Shown here: in pieces, positions 47,870 to 56,320 of the stretch
How the letters are laid out: each line of letters starts with the position of its first letter
How positions within the stretch are numbered: position 1 is the first letter of the stretch
DNA from: Bog-532 sp963833835
GTDB taxonomy: Bacteria; Actinomycetota; Actinomycetes; Streptosporangiales; Streptosporangiaceae
Length of the DNA: 64,000 nt
Assembly: GCA_963833835.1 (NCBI GenBank)
Contig: CAWHZI010000009.1
Span: forward strand, 244,169-308,168
Direction: 5' to 3'
Notes under the pieces: generated by a model
The model's database searches: none
Told to the model about the DNA's origin: nothing
What the model saw: only the letters and a program-made list of their open reading frames with translations
Translations under genes and position numbers: made by a program

Positions 47870-48940
47870 TCACAGCACATCGCACGAAGACACGGCCGGG
47901 GTGCCGCTGCCCGCCGGGACCGGAGCATCCGCGGGGAGAAGTTTCTGGCTCTTAAGGTCCTCCCAGAGATCAGCGGGAATGTCCGCGCCGAAACCGGCAA
48001 CGGCTTGATTGACCTGCTCAGCGTCGGTTCCCCCGAAGACGACGGCGGCGACGGCGGGATGAGCGGCCGGGAACTGGAGGGCCGCGGCCGGCAGGGGCAC
48101 CCGCGACCGGTCACAGGCTTCCTCCAGGCGCGCGATCCGGTCGCGGGTCGCGGCGTCGACCGAGGAAAGGGAACCGGGGTCGCGGTGGCGGACTCCGGTC
48201 GCGAGCAGCCCGTGGTAGAACGCCGCACCGATCACGACACGGATACCCGCCTCGTGGCAGCGCGCTAGTTCGGTGGGCAGGATTTCCTGATCAACGAGGG
48301 TGTAAGGACCGGCGACGAGGAACAGGTCCAGTTCGAAGCGGTCCAGCATGTCGGTGATGGTGCCCGCCCGGTTGACCCCGGCACCGATGGCGCCGATCTT
48401 GCCGTCGGCGCGCAGATCGTGGAGGGCGGCGAAGCCGCCGTTGACGAGTTGCCCGAGCCGGGCCTGATAGCTGCTCTCGGGGAAGTGGTAGTGGTGGTCC
48501 AGGTCGTGGATCAGCAGCATGTCAACTTCCGGGAGCCCCAGGCGCTGCAGGCTGTCCTCGTACGCCCGGATGATGCCGTCGTAGCTGTAGTCGAAACGCA
48601 CGTCGAACTGGAGCGCATCGACCCACGGATTGCGCTGCAGGCCTGGGCCGTAGCGTGCTGGCCATGGCTTGAGCAGCCGGCCGACCTTGGTCGACAGGGC
48701 GTACTCCGACTTGGGCTTGTCGCGCAGGAACTGCCCGACGCGGTGCTCGCTCAGGCCCACCCCGTACCAGGGGGCGGTATCGAAGTAGCGGATACCGGCA
48801 TCCCAGGCCGCCTGCAGGGCAGCCTGGGCGTCGGCGTCGGTCACGGAGGTGCCGAGATTGCCGATCGGTGCGCCGCCGTAACCGAGCCGGGTGAGCTCGA
48901 CCGGGCGGGGGCCGACGCAGGCGCGGTGCGTGTGGTCCAT
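47870..48940 (-). CDS. Aldo/keto reductase, D-threo-aldose (L-fucose) dehydrogenase-like
   Basis: Aldo/keto reductase of 356 residues. Catalytic residues are Asp and Tyr in YFDTAPWYGVGLSEHRVG, Lys in LSTKVGRLLKP and His in MLLIHDLDHH. The FDTAPWYGxGLSExRxG form, with LIHDxDHH, is typical of the D-threo-aldose 1-dehydrogenase/L-fucose dehydrogenase group, which oxidises the sugar to a lactone with NAD(P). It starts 9 bp after the Zn-ADH gene. It would supply the lactone for the lactonase at 55345. Activity is inferred from family and context. Confidence 0.88.
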   Translation of the reverse strand: MDHTHRACVGPRPVELTRLGYGGAPIGNLGTSVTDADAQAALQAAWDAGIRYFDTAPWYGVGLSEHRVGQFLRDKPKSEYALSTKVGRLLKPWPARYGPGLQRNPWVDALQFDVRFDYSYDGIIRAYEDSLQRLGLPEVDMLLIHDLDHHYHFPESSYQARLGQLVNGGFAALHDLRADGKIGAIGAGVNRAGTITDMLDRFELDLFLVAGPYTLVDQEILPTELARCHEAGIRVVIGAAFYHGLLATGVRHRDPGSLSSVDAATRDRIARLEEACDRSRVPLPAAALQFPAAHPAVAAVVFGGTDAEQVNQAVAGFGADIPADLWEDLKSQKLLPADAPVPAGSGTPAVSSCDVL

Positions 48941-48949
48941 CGGGTCCCC

Positions 48950-49999
48950 CTAGGCCTGCGGCAAGACCAGGATCTTGCTGGCCGGGTTGTCCCCTCTGGC
49001 CAGGCCGGTGAAGGCGTCCGCGCTGCCGGCGAGGTCAACCCGGCCGTCGATGAGCTGCCCGAGTTCGTCCGGTGCGGTGCCGACCCACTGGGCGGTGGCG
49101 CGGAACTCCTCCCAGCTGTAGCAGAAGCTGCCGACGATGCTCCGCTCCTGAGTGGAGACCTCGTAGGCGCGCAGCCTGAGGTCGGCCTCGCCCATGCCCA
49201 CCAGGACGATGGTGGTACCGGGCGCGGCGGCCATCAGGGCCGAATCGAGGCTGGCGCTGGACCCGACGGCGTCGACGACGACTGACGGCGGGCCGCCCAG
49301 GGCTTCGGTGACCGCACTGGTTTCTTCCCCGGTGGTTTCTTCCGCGCTGGTCAGATCCAGGGCGACCGCACCGAGAGTTTCGTTGAGCTTGCGCCGGGAG
49401 GCGCTGGGTTCGGACACCACGACCTGCGCAGCCCCTTCGCGCCTGGCCGCGAGGACAACAGCCTGCCCGACGGGGCCGCCGCCGATCACCAGGACCCGCT
49501 CGCCGGGGCCGATCCGGCCACGGTGAACAGCGTGGTAGCCGACGGAGAGCGGCTCGATGAGGGCGCCATAGTCAATGGGCATCGTGTCCGGCAGCGGGAT
49601 CACGTTGGCGGCCGGGGCGAGCATCTTGTCGGCAAAGGCAGACGACACGGCGGGATCCACGCCGATGACGGACTTGTTCGGGCAGGCCTGCTCGGCGCCG
49701 GCGCGGCACTGCGCGCACGTTCCGCAGCTCATCACCGGGTTGACGGTCGCGACCGCCCCCACCTCCAGGCCGTACTCGGGACCCACACCATCGCCGAGGG
49801 CGAGCACCCGCCCGACGGTTTCATGTCCCATGACCTGCCCCACCTGCCGCCGGCCGGTGGTCCCGGTGAACCCATGGATGTCGCTTCCGCAGATTCCCGT
49901 CGCGTGAATCTCCAGCAGCACCTGTTGGCCGGCCGGGACCGGGTCAGGCCTTTCGGCGACCACCAGCTTCCACCAGTCGTCCAGTACCAGCACTCGCAT
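48950..49999 (-). CDS. Zn-dependent alcohol/polyol dehydrogenase
   Basis: Medium-chain Zn-dependent dehydrogenase of 349 residues. Catalytic zinc motifs are GICGSDIHGF and GHETVGRVL. The structural zinc cysteines are CGTCAQCRAGAEQAC. The cofactor motif is VLVIGGGPVGQAVVLAARREGA. ATG 49999 is preceded by GAAGG; longer forms would enter the promoter region. The sequence resembles sorbitol/threonine dehydrogenases. In a deoxysugar pathway it could oxidise the sugar, a keto-deoxy aldonate or lactaldehyde. The precise step is unknown. Confidence 0.9.
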   Translation of the reverse strand: MRVLVLDDWWKLVVAERPDPVPAGQQVLLEIHATGICGSDIHGFTGTTGRRQVGQVMGHETVGRVLALGDGVGPEYGLEVGAVATVNPVMSCGTCAQCRAGAEQACPNKSVIGVDPAVSSAFADKMLAPAANVIPLPDTMPIDYGALIEPLSVGYHAVHRGRIGPGERVLVIGGGPVGQAVVLAARREGAAQVVVSEPSASRRKLNETLGAVALDLTSAEETTGEETSAVTEALGGPPSVVVDAVGSSASLDSALMAAAPGTTIVLVGMGEADLRLRAYEVSTQERSIVGSFCYSWEEFRATAQWVGTAPDELGQLIDGRVDLAGSADAFTGLARGDNPASKILVLPQA

Positions 50000-50076
50000 G
50001 GGAGCCCTTCCTTCGCTCATCGGCCCAGATCGGCCCTGATCTTCCGCCTGTCGAGCTGGGTCGCTGTTCAGCGCGA

Positions 50077-50092
50077 GTTCATATACATGAAC
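50077..50092. promoter_or_regulatory. Inverted-repeat operator GTTCATATACATGAAC
   Basis: A 16-bp sequence with 6-bp perfect arms (GTTCAT, ATGAAC) around four bases. A further GTTCA lies at 50066-50070 and TTGAAC at about 50106-50111. It lies 78 bp upstream of the ADH start and about 170 bp before the importer genes. The length and symmetry suit an IclR-family dimer, and an IclR gene is in the locus. Confidence 0.55.
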
Positions 50093-50259
50093 TTTGTGTC
50101 GCCTACTTGAACAACCCAATCCGGGATTATACGCTACGGGACACCTCGGTAAATACCGCAAAGAAAGGGCCAACCTTCAGCACCCGAGGGGTGCCGGGAG
50201 TTTTGTGGGGGCTGGTTATCGGCCGCCCATTTATGCCCGCCGAGGCGAGGAGGCAGACA

Positions 50260-50292
50260 ATGATGATGCCGGCGGATCAGGCTCAGCAATGA
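50260..50292 (+). CDS. Ten-codon leader ORF coupled to the ABC ATPase gene
   Basis: ATG 50260 follows an excellent GAGGAGG (50247-50253) at 6-base spacing and encodes MMMPADQAQQ, ending at TGA 50290-50292. That stop overlaps the ATPase ATG 50289 as ATGA. The ATPase start has no good ribosome-binding site of its own, so it may be translated only by coupling to this mini-ORF. Alternatively a base is missing and MMMPADQAQ is the true ATPase N-terminus. Confidence 0.45.
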   Translation: MMMPADQAQQ

Positions 50293-51170
50293 CGACGTCC
50301 AGCCATCCGGTGCTCGCCGCGGAGCACATCGCCCGGAGTTTCGGCGCCGTCGCCGCGCTCCTTGATGCATCGGTCAATATCGAGGAAGGTCAGATCCTCG
50401 GGCTGGTCGGCGACAATGGCGCTGGCAAATCAACTTTGATCAAGATTCTGGCGGGCGTCGTCACCCCTGATTCCGGCCGGATCACCCTCGATGGGGCGGA
50501 CCTGACCCATAAGGGGCCGCAGGACGCACTCAATTCCGGCATCGAAACCGTCTACCAGGATCTTGCCCTGGTCGACACGATGACCGCCTACCAGAACGTG
50601 TACATGGGCCGTGAGGTCCTGGCCAAGTCACCGGCCCTGCGGCTGTTCAACAAGGTCGATGACCGGGCGATGCGGCGCGGGGCGCGTGATGTGCTCGACG
50701 ACCTCGGCGTCAAGATCCCGTCGGTCAATGCGAATGTCAAGCAGATGTCCGGCGGCCAGCGCCAGTGCCTGGCCATTGCCCGGGCGGTGCTGTGGGGGCG
50801 CCGTATCGTCATCCTGGACGAGCCGACCGCTGCCCTTGGCGTGCATGAATCGGAGCAGGTGCTCGAGCTGGTTTCGCGGCTCCGCGAGCGGAAAATCAGC
50901 GTCATCCTGGTCACCCACAATATGCAGCATCTCATGCAGGTCGCTGATCGCGTGACCGTCATGAGACTAGGCCGGACAATCGCCAATCGCAGCGTAAAGA
51001 GCACAACTGGCGAGGAGATTGTGGGCCTCATCACCGGCGCCCTTCCTCCGGACGAGGAGATGGCGGGCCCGGCGGACGGCGGTAATTCCGCGGAGACAGC
51101 CGCGGATTCGCCCCCGCCAGTCAGCCGATTATCGGCGCTTGGGCAACGGAGCTCAATTGAAAGGACCACC
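50289..51170 (+). CDS. Sugar ABC transporter ATP-binding protein
   Basis: ATPase of the RbsA/FrcA-like carbohydrate importers with a single ABC domain. Walker A is GDNGAGKST, the Q-loop lies in ETVYQDLALVD, the signature is MSGGQRQCLAIARA, Walker B is RIVILDEPTAALG and the switch His is in LVTHNM. It lacks a second ABC half, as in FrcA-type proteins of about 260-280 residues. No stop occurs at the end: the frame continues through a Ser/Pro-rich linker (PADGGNSAETAADSPPP) into the binding-protein gene. I end it at 51170, just before that gene's own start; the boundary is arbitrary. Confidence 0.88.
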
Positions 51171-52295
51171 ATGCGCTACAAGTCATGGCCGAAATACAGA
51201 GTATTGGGTGCCGCCGCATCATTGATGGCCATCGTGCTGGCGGCCGGATGCAGTAGCAGTTCCGGCGGCTCCACCAGCGCCAGCAGCTCCAGCGGGTCCG
51301 GGTCGACCGGCAAAGCTGTGGCCGCGAAGAACTTCAAGGTGTGCATGGGGACCGGCGGCCAGCAGGGCCTGGACTGGACGATCGGCCAGGGCCAGGTGCT
51401 GCAGTCCATCGCCCAGAAAGAGGGCTGGCAGTCCGTCATCCTCAGTAACAACAACTCGGCGTCCACGGCCGTCAGTAATGTCGGCGTGTTCATTCAGGAC
51501 AAATGCAACCTCGTCGTGGAGTTCAACGGCCAGCCGTCCTCCAACCCGGTCATGGCGCTCAAGCTCTCCGCGGCCAAGATCCCGGCCATCACCTACGACA
51601 TCGCCCAGAAGGGCTGGTACTTCGTCGGCATCGACAACCTGAAGGCAGGGATCGAGGGCGGCGAGATGTTCGGGCAGTGGATCAAGCAGCACTGGAACTG
51701 TGATCCGGATGCCGTCGTGGCCAGCCAGGGCTATAACGCGGGCATCGTCAACACCCAGCGCACCGGCGGCATGGTCACCGGCGTGCTCAAGGTGTGCCCC
51801 AACATCCCGAAGAGCAAGATCATCAGTATCAACGGCAACGGCCAGGTCAGCACCACCCTGCCGCTGGCCCGGGCGCTGCTCGCGGCGCACGGCAGCTGGA
51901 AGAAGATCGCGGTCGTCGGGATCAACGACAGCGGCGTGGTGGGTGTCCTGCAGGCGGCCCAGCAGCTCGGGCGCTTCACGGACACCTACGGGTGGGGCCA
52001 GGACGGGAGCCTGATCACCGGCACCAACGTCAACTCGCACCTGCTCGGCAGCGTCGAGTACTTCCTCGAGGGCTACCCCGAGAACGCGCTGCCGGTCATC
52101 AAGTCCGTCGAGGCCGGGCACGCCGTGGCGGTGAAGGACAACACCACCGGCAACAACCCCACGATCGTGGTGAAACCGTGCCCGGTGACGGCCGCACAGG
52201 CCCAAAAGCTACCGGATTTCAACGCCCTGGTGGCCAAGATGAAGGCGTCTGCGCCCGGGACCACCGAGTACTCGCTCTTCTGCCCCAGCAAGTAA
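51171..52295 (+). CDS. Sugar ABC transporter substrate-binding lipoprotein
   Basis: Periplasmic-binding-protein-4 (RbsB-like) lipoprotein of 374 residues. The N-terminus MRYKSWPKYRVLGAAASLMAIVLAAGCSSSSGG is a lipoprotein signal peptide with lipobox LAAGC. A Ser/Gly/Thr linker follows, then the two-lobed domain with PAITYDIAQKGWYFVGIDNLKAGIEGGEMFG, AVVASQGYNAGIVNTQRTGGMVTGV and VAVVGINDSGVVGVLQAAQQLG. ATG 51171 has AAAGGA upstream. It lies in the same open frame as the ATPase gene, with no stop between. Independent initiation at 51171 is the simplest reading. The ligand is probably a pentose or deoxyhexose. Confidence 0.9.
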   Translation: MRYKSWPKYRVLGAAASLMAIVLAAGCSSSSGGSTSASSSSGSGSTGKAVAAKNFKVCMGTGGQQGLDWTIGQGQVLQSIAQKEGWQSVILSNNNSASTAVSNVGVFIQDKCNLVVEFNGQPSSNPVMALKLSAAKIPAITYDIAQKGWYFVGIDNLKAGIEGGEMFGQWIKQHWNCDPDAVVASQGYNAGIVNTQRTGGMVTGVLKVCPNIPKSKIISINGNGQVSTTLPLARALLAAHGSWKKIAVVGINDSGVVGVLQAAQQLGRFTDTYGWGQDGSLITGTNVNSHLLGSVEYFLEGYPENALPVIKSVEAGHAVAVKDNTTGNNPTIVVKPCPVTAAQAQKLPDFNALVAKMKASAPGTTEYSLFCPSK

Positions 52296-52299
52296 TCCC

Positions 52300-53364
52300 A
52301 TGAGCCAGCAACCGAACATCGCGGGGTACCAGCAGGCGGCGACGCCTGCTGGTACCGCCCCGCCCCCGGACGGCCCAGCTGGGCGGGCCGGGCCGGCGGG
52401 GCACGGGAGGACCCGGGAGCTGCGGGTTCTCCCCGAGGGCGTCTTCACCGCCGCGATCTTGGCCGGCGTGTGGATCCTGCTCATCGTGGCGTCCACGATC
52501 TACCGGGGCAATTTCCTGTCCCGGGAGACCGTGCTGTCGGTCGCGTTCACGATGGCGGTGGCAGGGGTGCTCACGGTCGGGCAGTCGCTGGTGACGATCA
52601 GCGGCGGCGTGCTCGACCTGAGCATCCCCACGCTGCTGATCCTGCCGGCCTGGATCATGGCGACGCTGCTCACCCGCGGCTACAGCCTCTGGCTCACGCT
52701 CCTGATCGGCCTGGCCGTCGGGACGGCGTGGGGATGCCTCAACGCCGCGATCATCGTGTTCGGCAAGCTGAACCCGATCATCGTCACCCTGGGCACCAAC
52801 TTCGCCGGGGCCGCCATCCTCGGCATCTACGTCCAGAACGCCGTGGTCCCCGTGCACTCCGGCCTGTCCACCTGGGGCAAGGAGTACTCCCTGGGGCTGC
52901 CCAACGTGTTCTGGGTGATGGCGGCCATCGTGGCGGCCGCCGGCTACCTGCTCCCCCGGACCCGTGTCGGCCGCCGGGCGCTCGCCGTCGGCGGCAATCC
53001 GCAGGCGGCGAAGATGCGCGGCATCTCGCTGCGCAAGACCCGGTTCGGGATCTTCATGACCGCCGGGCTGCTGGGCGGGGTCGCGGCCATCCTGTTCACC
53101 GCCTCGCAGTCGACGTTCGTCTCCTCCGACGGCACCACCTACCTGTTCCTGACCATCGCGGCCACCCTGGTCGCGGGTATCGGGCTCAGCGGTGGCTACG
53201 GCAACCTGTGGGTGACGTTCCTCAGCGTCGGGCTGATCTCCACCATCCCGACGTCGCTGGCCTTCTTCGGCGTCCCGTCGCTGTGGCAGAGCGTGCCGTC
53301 CGGCGTCATCGTCATCATCGCCGTCGCCATCGACGGCTACCGGCGGAAGAGGTCGGCCCGATGA
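52300..53364 (+). CDS. Sugar ABC transporter permease (RbsC-like) 1
   Basis: Integral membrane permease of 354 residues, BPD_transp_2/RbsC family, with about 8-10 helices. A long Pro/Gly-rich cytoplasmic N-terminus precedes the first helix. GGVLDLSIPTLLILPAWIMA is the conserved GxxDLSxG-type segment, here with Pro replacing the second Gly. RRALAVGGNPQAAKMRGISLRKTRFGIF is the cytoplasmic coupling (EAA-like) loop. It starts 4 bp after the binding-protein stop, and its end overlaps permease 2 by 4 nt. Confidence 0.92.
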   Translation: MSQQPNIAGYQQAATPAGTAPPPDGPAGRAGPAGHGRTRELRVLPEGVFTAAILAGVWILLIVASTIYRGNFLSRETVLSVAFTMAVAGVLTVGQSLVTISGGVLDLSIPTLLILPAWIMATLLTRGYSLWLTLLIGLAVGTAWGCLNAAIIVFGKLNPIIVTLGTNFAGAAILGIYVQNAVVPVHSGLSTWGKEYSLGLPNVFWVMAAIVAAAGYLLPRTRVGRRALAVGGNPQAAKMRGISLRKTRFGIFMTAGLLGGVAAILFTASQSTFVSSDGTTYLFLTIAATLVAGIGLSGGYGNLWVTFLSVGLISTIPTSLAFFGVPSLWQSVPSGVIVIIAVAIDGYRRKRSAR

Positions 53365-54371
53365 GCGCCACACTCCCGGCCCCGCCGGGCACCCAGACAC
53401 CGGGCCGCCCACGGCGGGACGCGATCGTCGGGGTCATCAACAGCCCCATCGGCAGCATCGCGATCACGCTGCTGGTGATCGTGGTCATCGGGGTCAGCTG
53501 GATCGGCCGCAGCTTCATCACCGGCAGCAACCTCAACATCTTGACGACGAACATCGCCGTCCCGCTGCTGCTGGCGACGTTCTCCGCGTTCGCTCTGCTG
53601 GCCGGGGTCGTCGACCTCAGCATCGGCTCCAACGCCGGGCTGAGCGCGAGCATCTTCGCCTACCTCGTGCTGCATCACTGGAGCCCGTGGCCGGCGGCGC
53701 TCGTCGTGGCCGGCGTGGGGATCCTCATCGGGGTGGTCAACGCGTCCGTGGTGGTGGGCCTGGGCGCACCACCGATCGCGGCCACGCTCGGAATGCTGGC
53801 CACGCTGGCCGGGCTGCAGATGGTGCTCAACGGCACGAACAACAGCCTCACCGTCCTCGTGCCCAGCCTCTACCACTTCGCCAACCGCGACGTGGGCCCC
53901 ATACCGCTCGTCGTCATCCTGCTGATCGTCCTGGTGATCGTCGCGGTCTACGTCGTCACCATGACCCGGCTCGGCCGGCACATCCGGGCCGTGGGCGGCG
54001 ACGAGCGGGCGGCCACCCGGGCCGGCATCTCGGTGCCCAGGATCCGGGTGGGGTCGCTGCTGCTCAGCGGGCTGGGCGGGGCCGCGGCCGGGATCCTCTA
54101 CATCGGCCAGCTGGGCGGCACGACCAACACCCTCGGCAGCGACCTCGTCTTCCTGGTCTACGCCGGGGTCATGATTGGCGGCTACAGCATCATCCGCGGC
54201 GGCGTCGGTAACCCGGCCGGGGGCGCGCTGGGCCTGCTGGTGATCGCCGGGGTCACCGACATCATCGCGGTCAAGTCGATCAACACCTATTACACCGACG
54301 TGATCGTCGGTGTCCTGCTCCTGCTAGCGGTCTACTTCGACCGGATCAGAGGAGGCGACTCCTACGAGTGA
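53361..54371 (+). CDS. Sugar ABC transporter permease (RbsC-like) 2
   Basis: Second BPD_transp_2 permease, 336 residues. LLAGVVDLSIGSNAGLSASIFAYL carries the family DLSIGS motif, and RHIRAVGGDERAATRAGISVPRIRVGSLLLSG is the coupling loop. With permease 1 it would form a heterodimeric channel for the sugar importer. ATG 53361 overlaps the permease 1 stop (ATGA). Its TGA overlaps GTG 54368, the likely start of the aldolase gene. Confidence 0.93.
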   Translation: MSATLPAPPGTQTPGRPRRDAIVGVINSPIGSIAITLLVIVVIGVSWIGRSFITGSNLNILTTNIAVPLLLATFSAFALLAGVVDLSIGSNAGLSASIFAYLVLHHWSPWPAALVVAGVGILIGVVNASVVVGLGAPPIAATLGMLATLAGLQMVLNGTNNSLTVLVPSLYHFANRDVGPIPLVVILLIVLVIVAVYVVTMTRLGRHIRAVGGDERAATRAGISVPRIRVGSLLLSGLGGAAAGILYIGQLGGTTNTLGSDLVFLVYAGVMIGGYSIIRGGVGNPAGGALGLLVIAGVTDIIAVKSINTYYTDVIVGVLLLLAVYFDRIRGGDSYE

Positions 54372-55358
54372 GTCACGCACGGATCAGCCAGTAAGCCCGG
54401 CTCGCAGCCTGGGCGATCTGGGCGGCTTGGGCTTGGGCGACCTGGCCGGGGTGATCCCCATCCTGGTCACCCCGTTCACGCCGGACGGCGGCGTGAGCCT
54501 GGAGGACCTGGACCAGCAGCTGGGGTTCCTGATCGGGCCGGCGTGCGCTGGGCCGGATTCGGCTTCGGCAGCGAGGTGCACCGGCTCGGGGAGGCCGAGC
54601 TGGCCTCCCTGGTCACGCGGGCGGTGGTGACCTCCGGCGGCCGGCTCGGCATCATCGGCAACGCCGAACTGAGAAGCGTGACGGGCGCGATCGAGCAGGT
54701 CCGCCGGGTCCAGGCGACCGGGGCGCAGCTCGCCATGGTCCGCCCCGGTGGCCTGGACGGGGTCGGCCAGGAGGACCTGTTCGACGCCTTCGCGGCCGTC
54801 GCGGACCAGGGCGGCCTGCCGATCATCGTGCAGGACGCCCCGCAGAACACCGGGGTGCAGCTGGCCCCGGCGACGCTCGCCCGGCTGCTGGCCGAGGTTC
54901 CGGGCGTCGCGGCGCTCAAGATCGAGCCGGCCAACCCGGCGCGGAAGATCGAGCTCGTCGCGCAGGAGCTGGGCGGCGCGGGCGGGACCATCATCGGCGG
55001 CGCAGGCGGCCAGGAATATCTCTGGGAACTTCAACGTGGCGCCTCCGGCACCATGCCCGGCCCGGCCCATCCCGAGCTGTTCGCGGCCGTGGGGCGCCTG
55101 CACGCCAAGGGCGACCGGGACCAGGCCCACCAGCTGATGGCCCAGGCCATGCCGCTGATGGCCCTGGGCAAACGGGATATGGACACGTTCTTGTTCGTAC
55201 AGAAATACGTCCTGATGAAGCGCGGCGTGCTGCGCAACACCGGCCTAGGCCGGCCGCACCGGGATCTCGATCTCCACCTGCCGGGCGAGATCGACGAGCT
55301 GCTCGACGCGCTCGCGCTGCTGGAGCTTTTCGGGCGGTGCCGCGATGCCGGGCTCTGA
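54368..55358 (+). CDS. DapA/dihydrodipicolinate synthase-family aldolase, frameshifted near its start
   Basis: Pyruvate-dependent Schiff-base aldolase family. Two frames are needed: GDLAGVIPILVTPFTPDGGVSLEDLDQQLGFLI (to about 54533), then RWAGFGFGSEVHRLGEAELASLVTRAV to the end, which contains the Schiff-base Lys in AALKIEP (codon 54918-54920) and the glycine motif GGAGGQEYLWEL. A one-base loss near 54533 joins them. The natural start, GTG 54368 overlapping the permease stop with AGAGGAGG upstream, is also out of frame with GDLAG, so a second indel lies before about 54420. In this operon it would cleave a 2-keto-3-deoxy-aldonate to pyruvate plus an aldehyde, for example lactaldehyde. The clean downstream frame runs 54543-55358. 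Confidence 0.8.
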
Positions 55359-56292
55359 TCACGGGGGGCCGGGCTCTGATCGTCCGCGGCGGATCGCCGA
55401 CTCCCACCACCACCTGTGGGATCTCGGCCAGAACCGTTATCCCTGGCTGCAAGGTGAGCCGGAGGATCCCGGCGATCCCACCGGGGTCGGGATGCTGCAG
55501 CGGGACTACCTGGTGGAGGACCTGCTGGCCGACACCGAGGGCCTGCCGCTGATCGCCTCGGTCCACGTCGAGGCGGCCCATGACCCGGCCGAGCCGGTCC
55601 GCGAGACCGCCTGGCTGCAGTCGCTGACCGACAAGACCGGGTTCCCGACGGCGATCGTGCCCGCCGCCGTCCTGGAAGCCCCCGATGTCACCGATGTGCT
55701 GGCTGCTCACCGCGAGTACCCCGCGGTCCGGGGGATCCGGCAGATGCTGGACCGCAACCCCGTCACCGGCGCCTCCGAGGAGACGGCCCTGATGGACGAC
55801 GACGCCTGGCGGCGAGGCCTCGGCCTGCTGGCCCCAGCCGGCCTGTCCTTCGACCTCCAGGTACTCCCCTCGCAGCTGGAAGTGGCGGCCCGCCTGGCGG
55901 CCGACTTCGGCGAAACCGTGTTCGTGCTCAACCATGGCGGCTACCACGTCGCCGCATCGCCCGAGCAGTATGAGCTCTGGCGCACCGGCGTTGCGCGGCT
56001 CGCCCATCAGCCCAACGTCGTGGTCAAGGTATCCGGCTACGACGCGGTGGACCCGTCCTGGGCCCAGCCCGGTTACGTGGACTACGGGCTGACCCTGCTG
56101 GATGCGTTCGGCGTGGACCGGGTCCTGTTCGGGAGCAACTTCCCGGTCGACCGCAGGACGATCAGCTACCGCGACCTGGTGGACGCCACGCTGTCCGTCA
56201 CCCAGCAGCTCACCGCGGACGAGCAGGACCGTTTCTTCTGCCGCAATACCGCCCGGGTGTACCGCATCGATATCCCGACACAACTCTCTTAG
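55345..56292 (+). CDS. Amidohydrolase-family sugar lactonase (L-fuconolactonase-like)
   Basis: Amidohydrolase-2/COG3618 protein of 315 residues. The first metal-binding motif is ADSHHHLWDLGQNRYPWL, with HVEAAHDP, FVLNHGGYH and a C-terminal VLFGSNFPVDR (catalytic Asp region SNFPVD). This subgroup opens sugar lactones such as L-fucono- or L-rhamnonolactone. ATG 55345 overlaps the end of the aldolase gene by 14 bp, so they are co-translated. It follows the aldo/keto reductase step in the inferred pathway. Confidence 0.87.
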   Translation: MPGSDHGGPGSDRPRRIADSHHHLWDLGQNRYPWLQGEPEDPGDPTGVGMLQRDYLVEDLLADTEGLPLIASVHVEAAHDPAEPVRETAWLQSLTDKTGFPTAIVPAAVLEAPDVTDVLAAHREYPAVRGIRQMLDRNPVTGASEETALMDDDAWRRGLGLLAPAGLSFDLQVLPSQLEVAARLAADFGETVFVLNHGGYHVAASPEQYELWRTGVARLAHQPNVVVKVSGYDAVDPSWAQPGYVDYGLTLLDAFGVDRVLFGSNFPVDRRTISYRDLVDATLSVTQQLTADEQDRFFCRNTARVYRIDIPTQLS

Positions 56293-56320
56293 GGCGCTCT
56301 CTTAGGACCGGAGGAGCATC

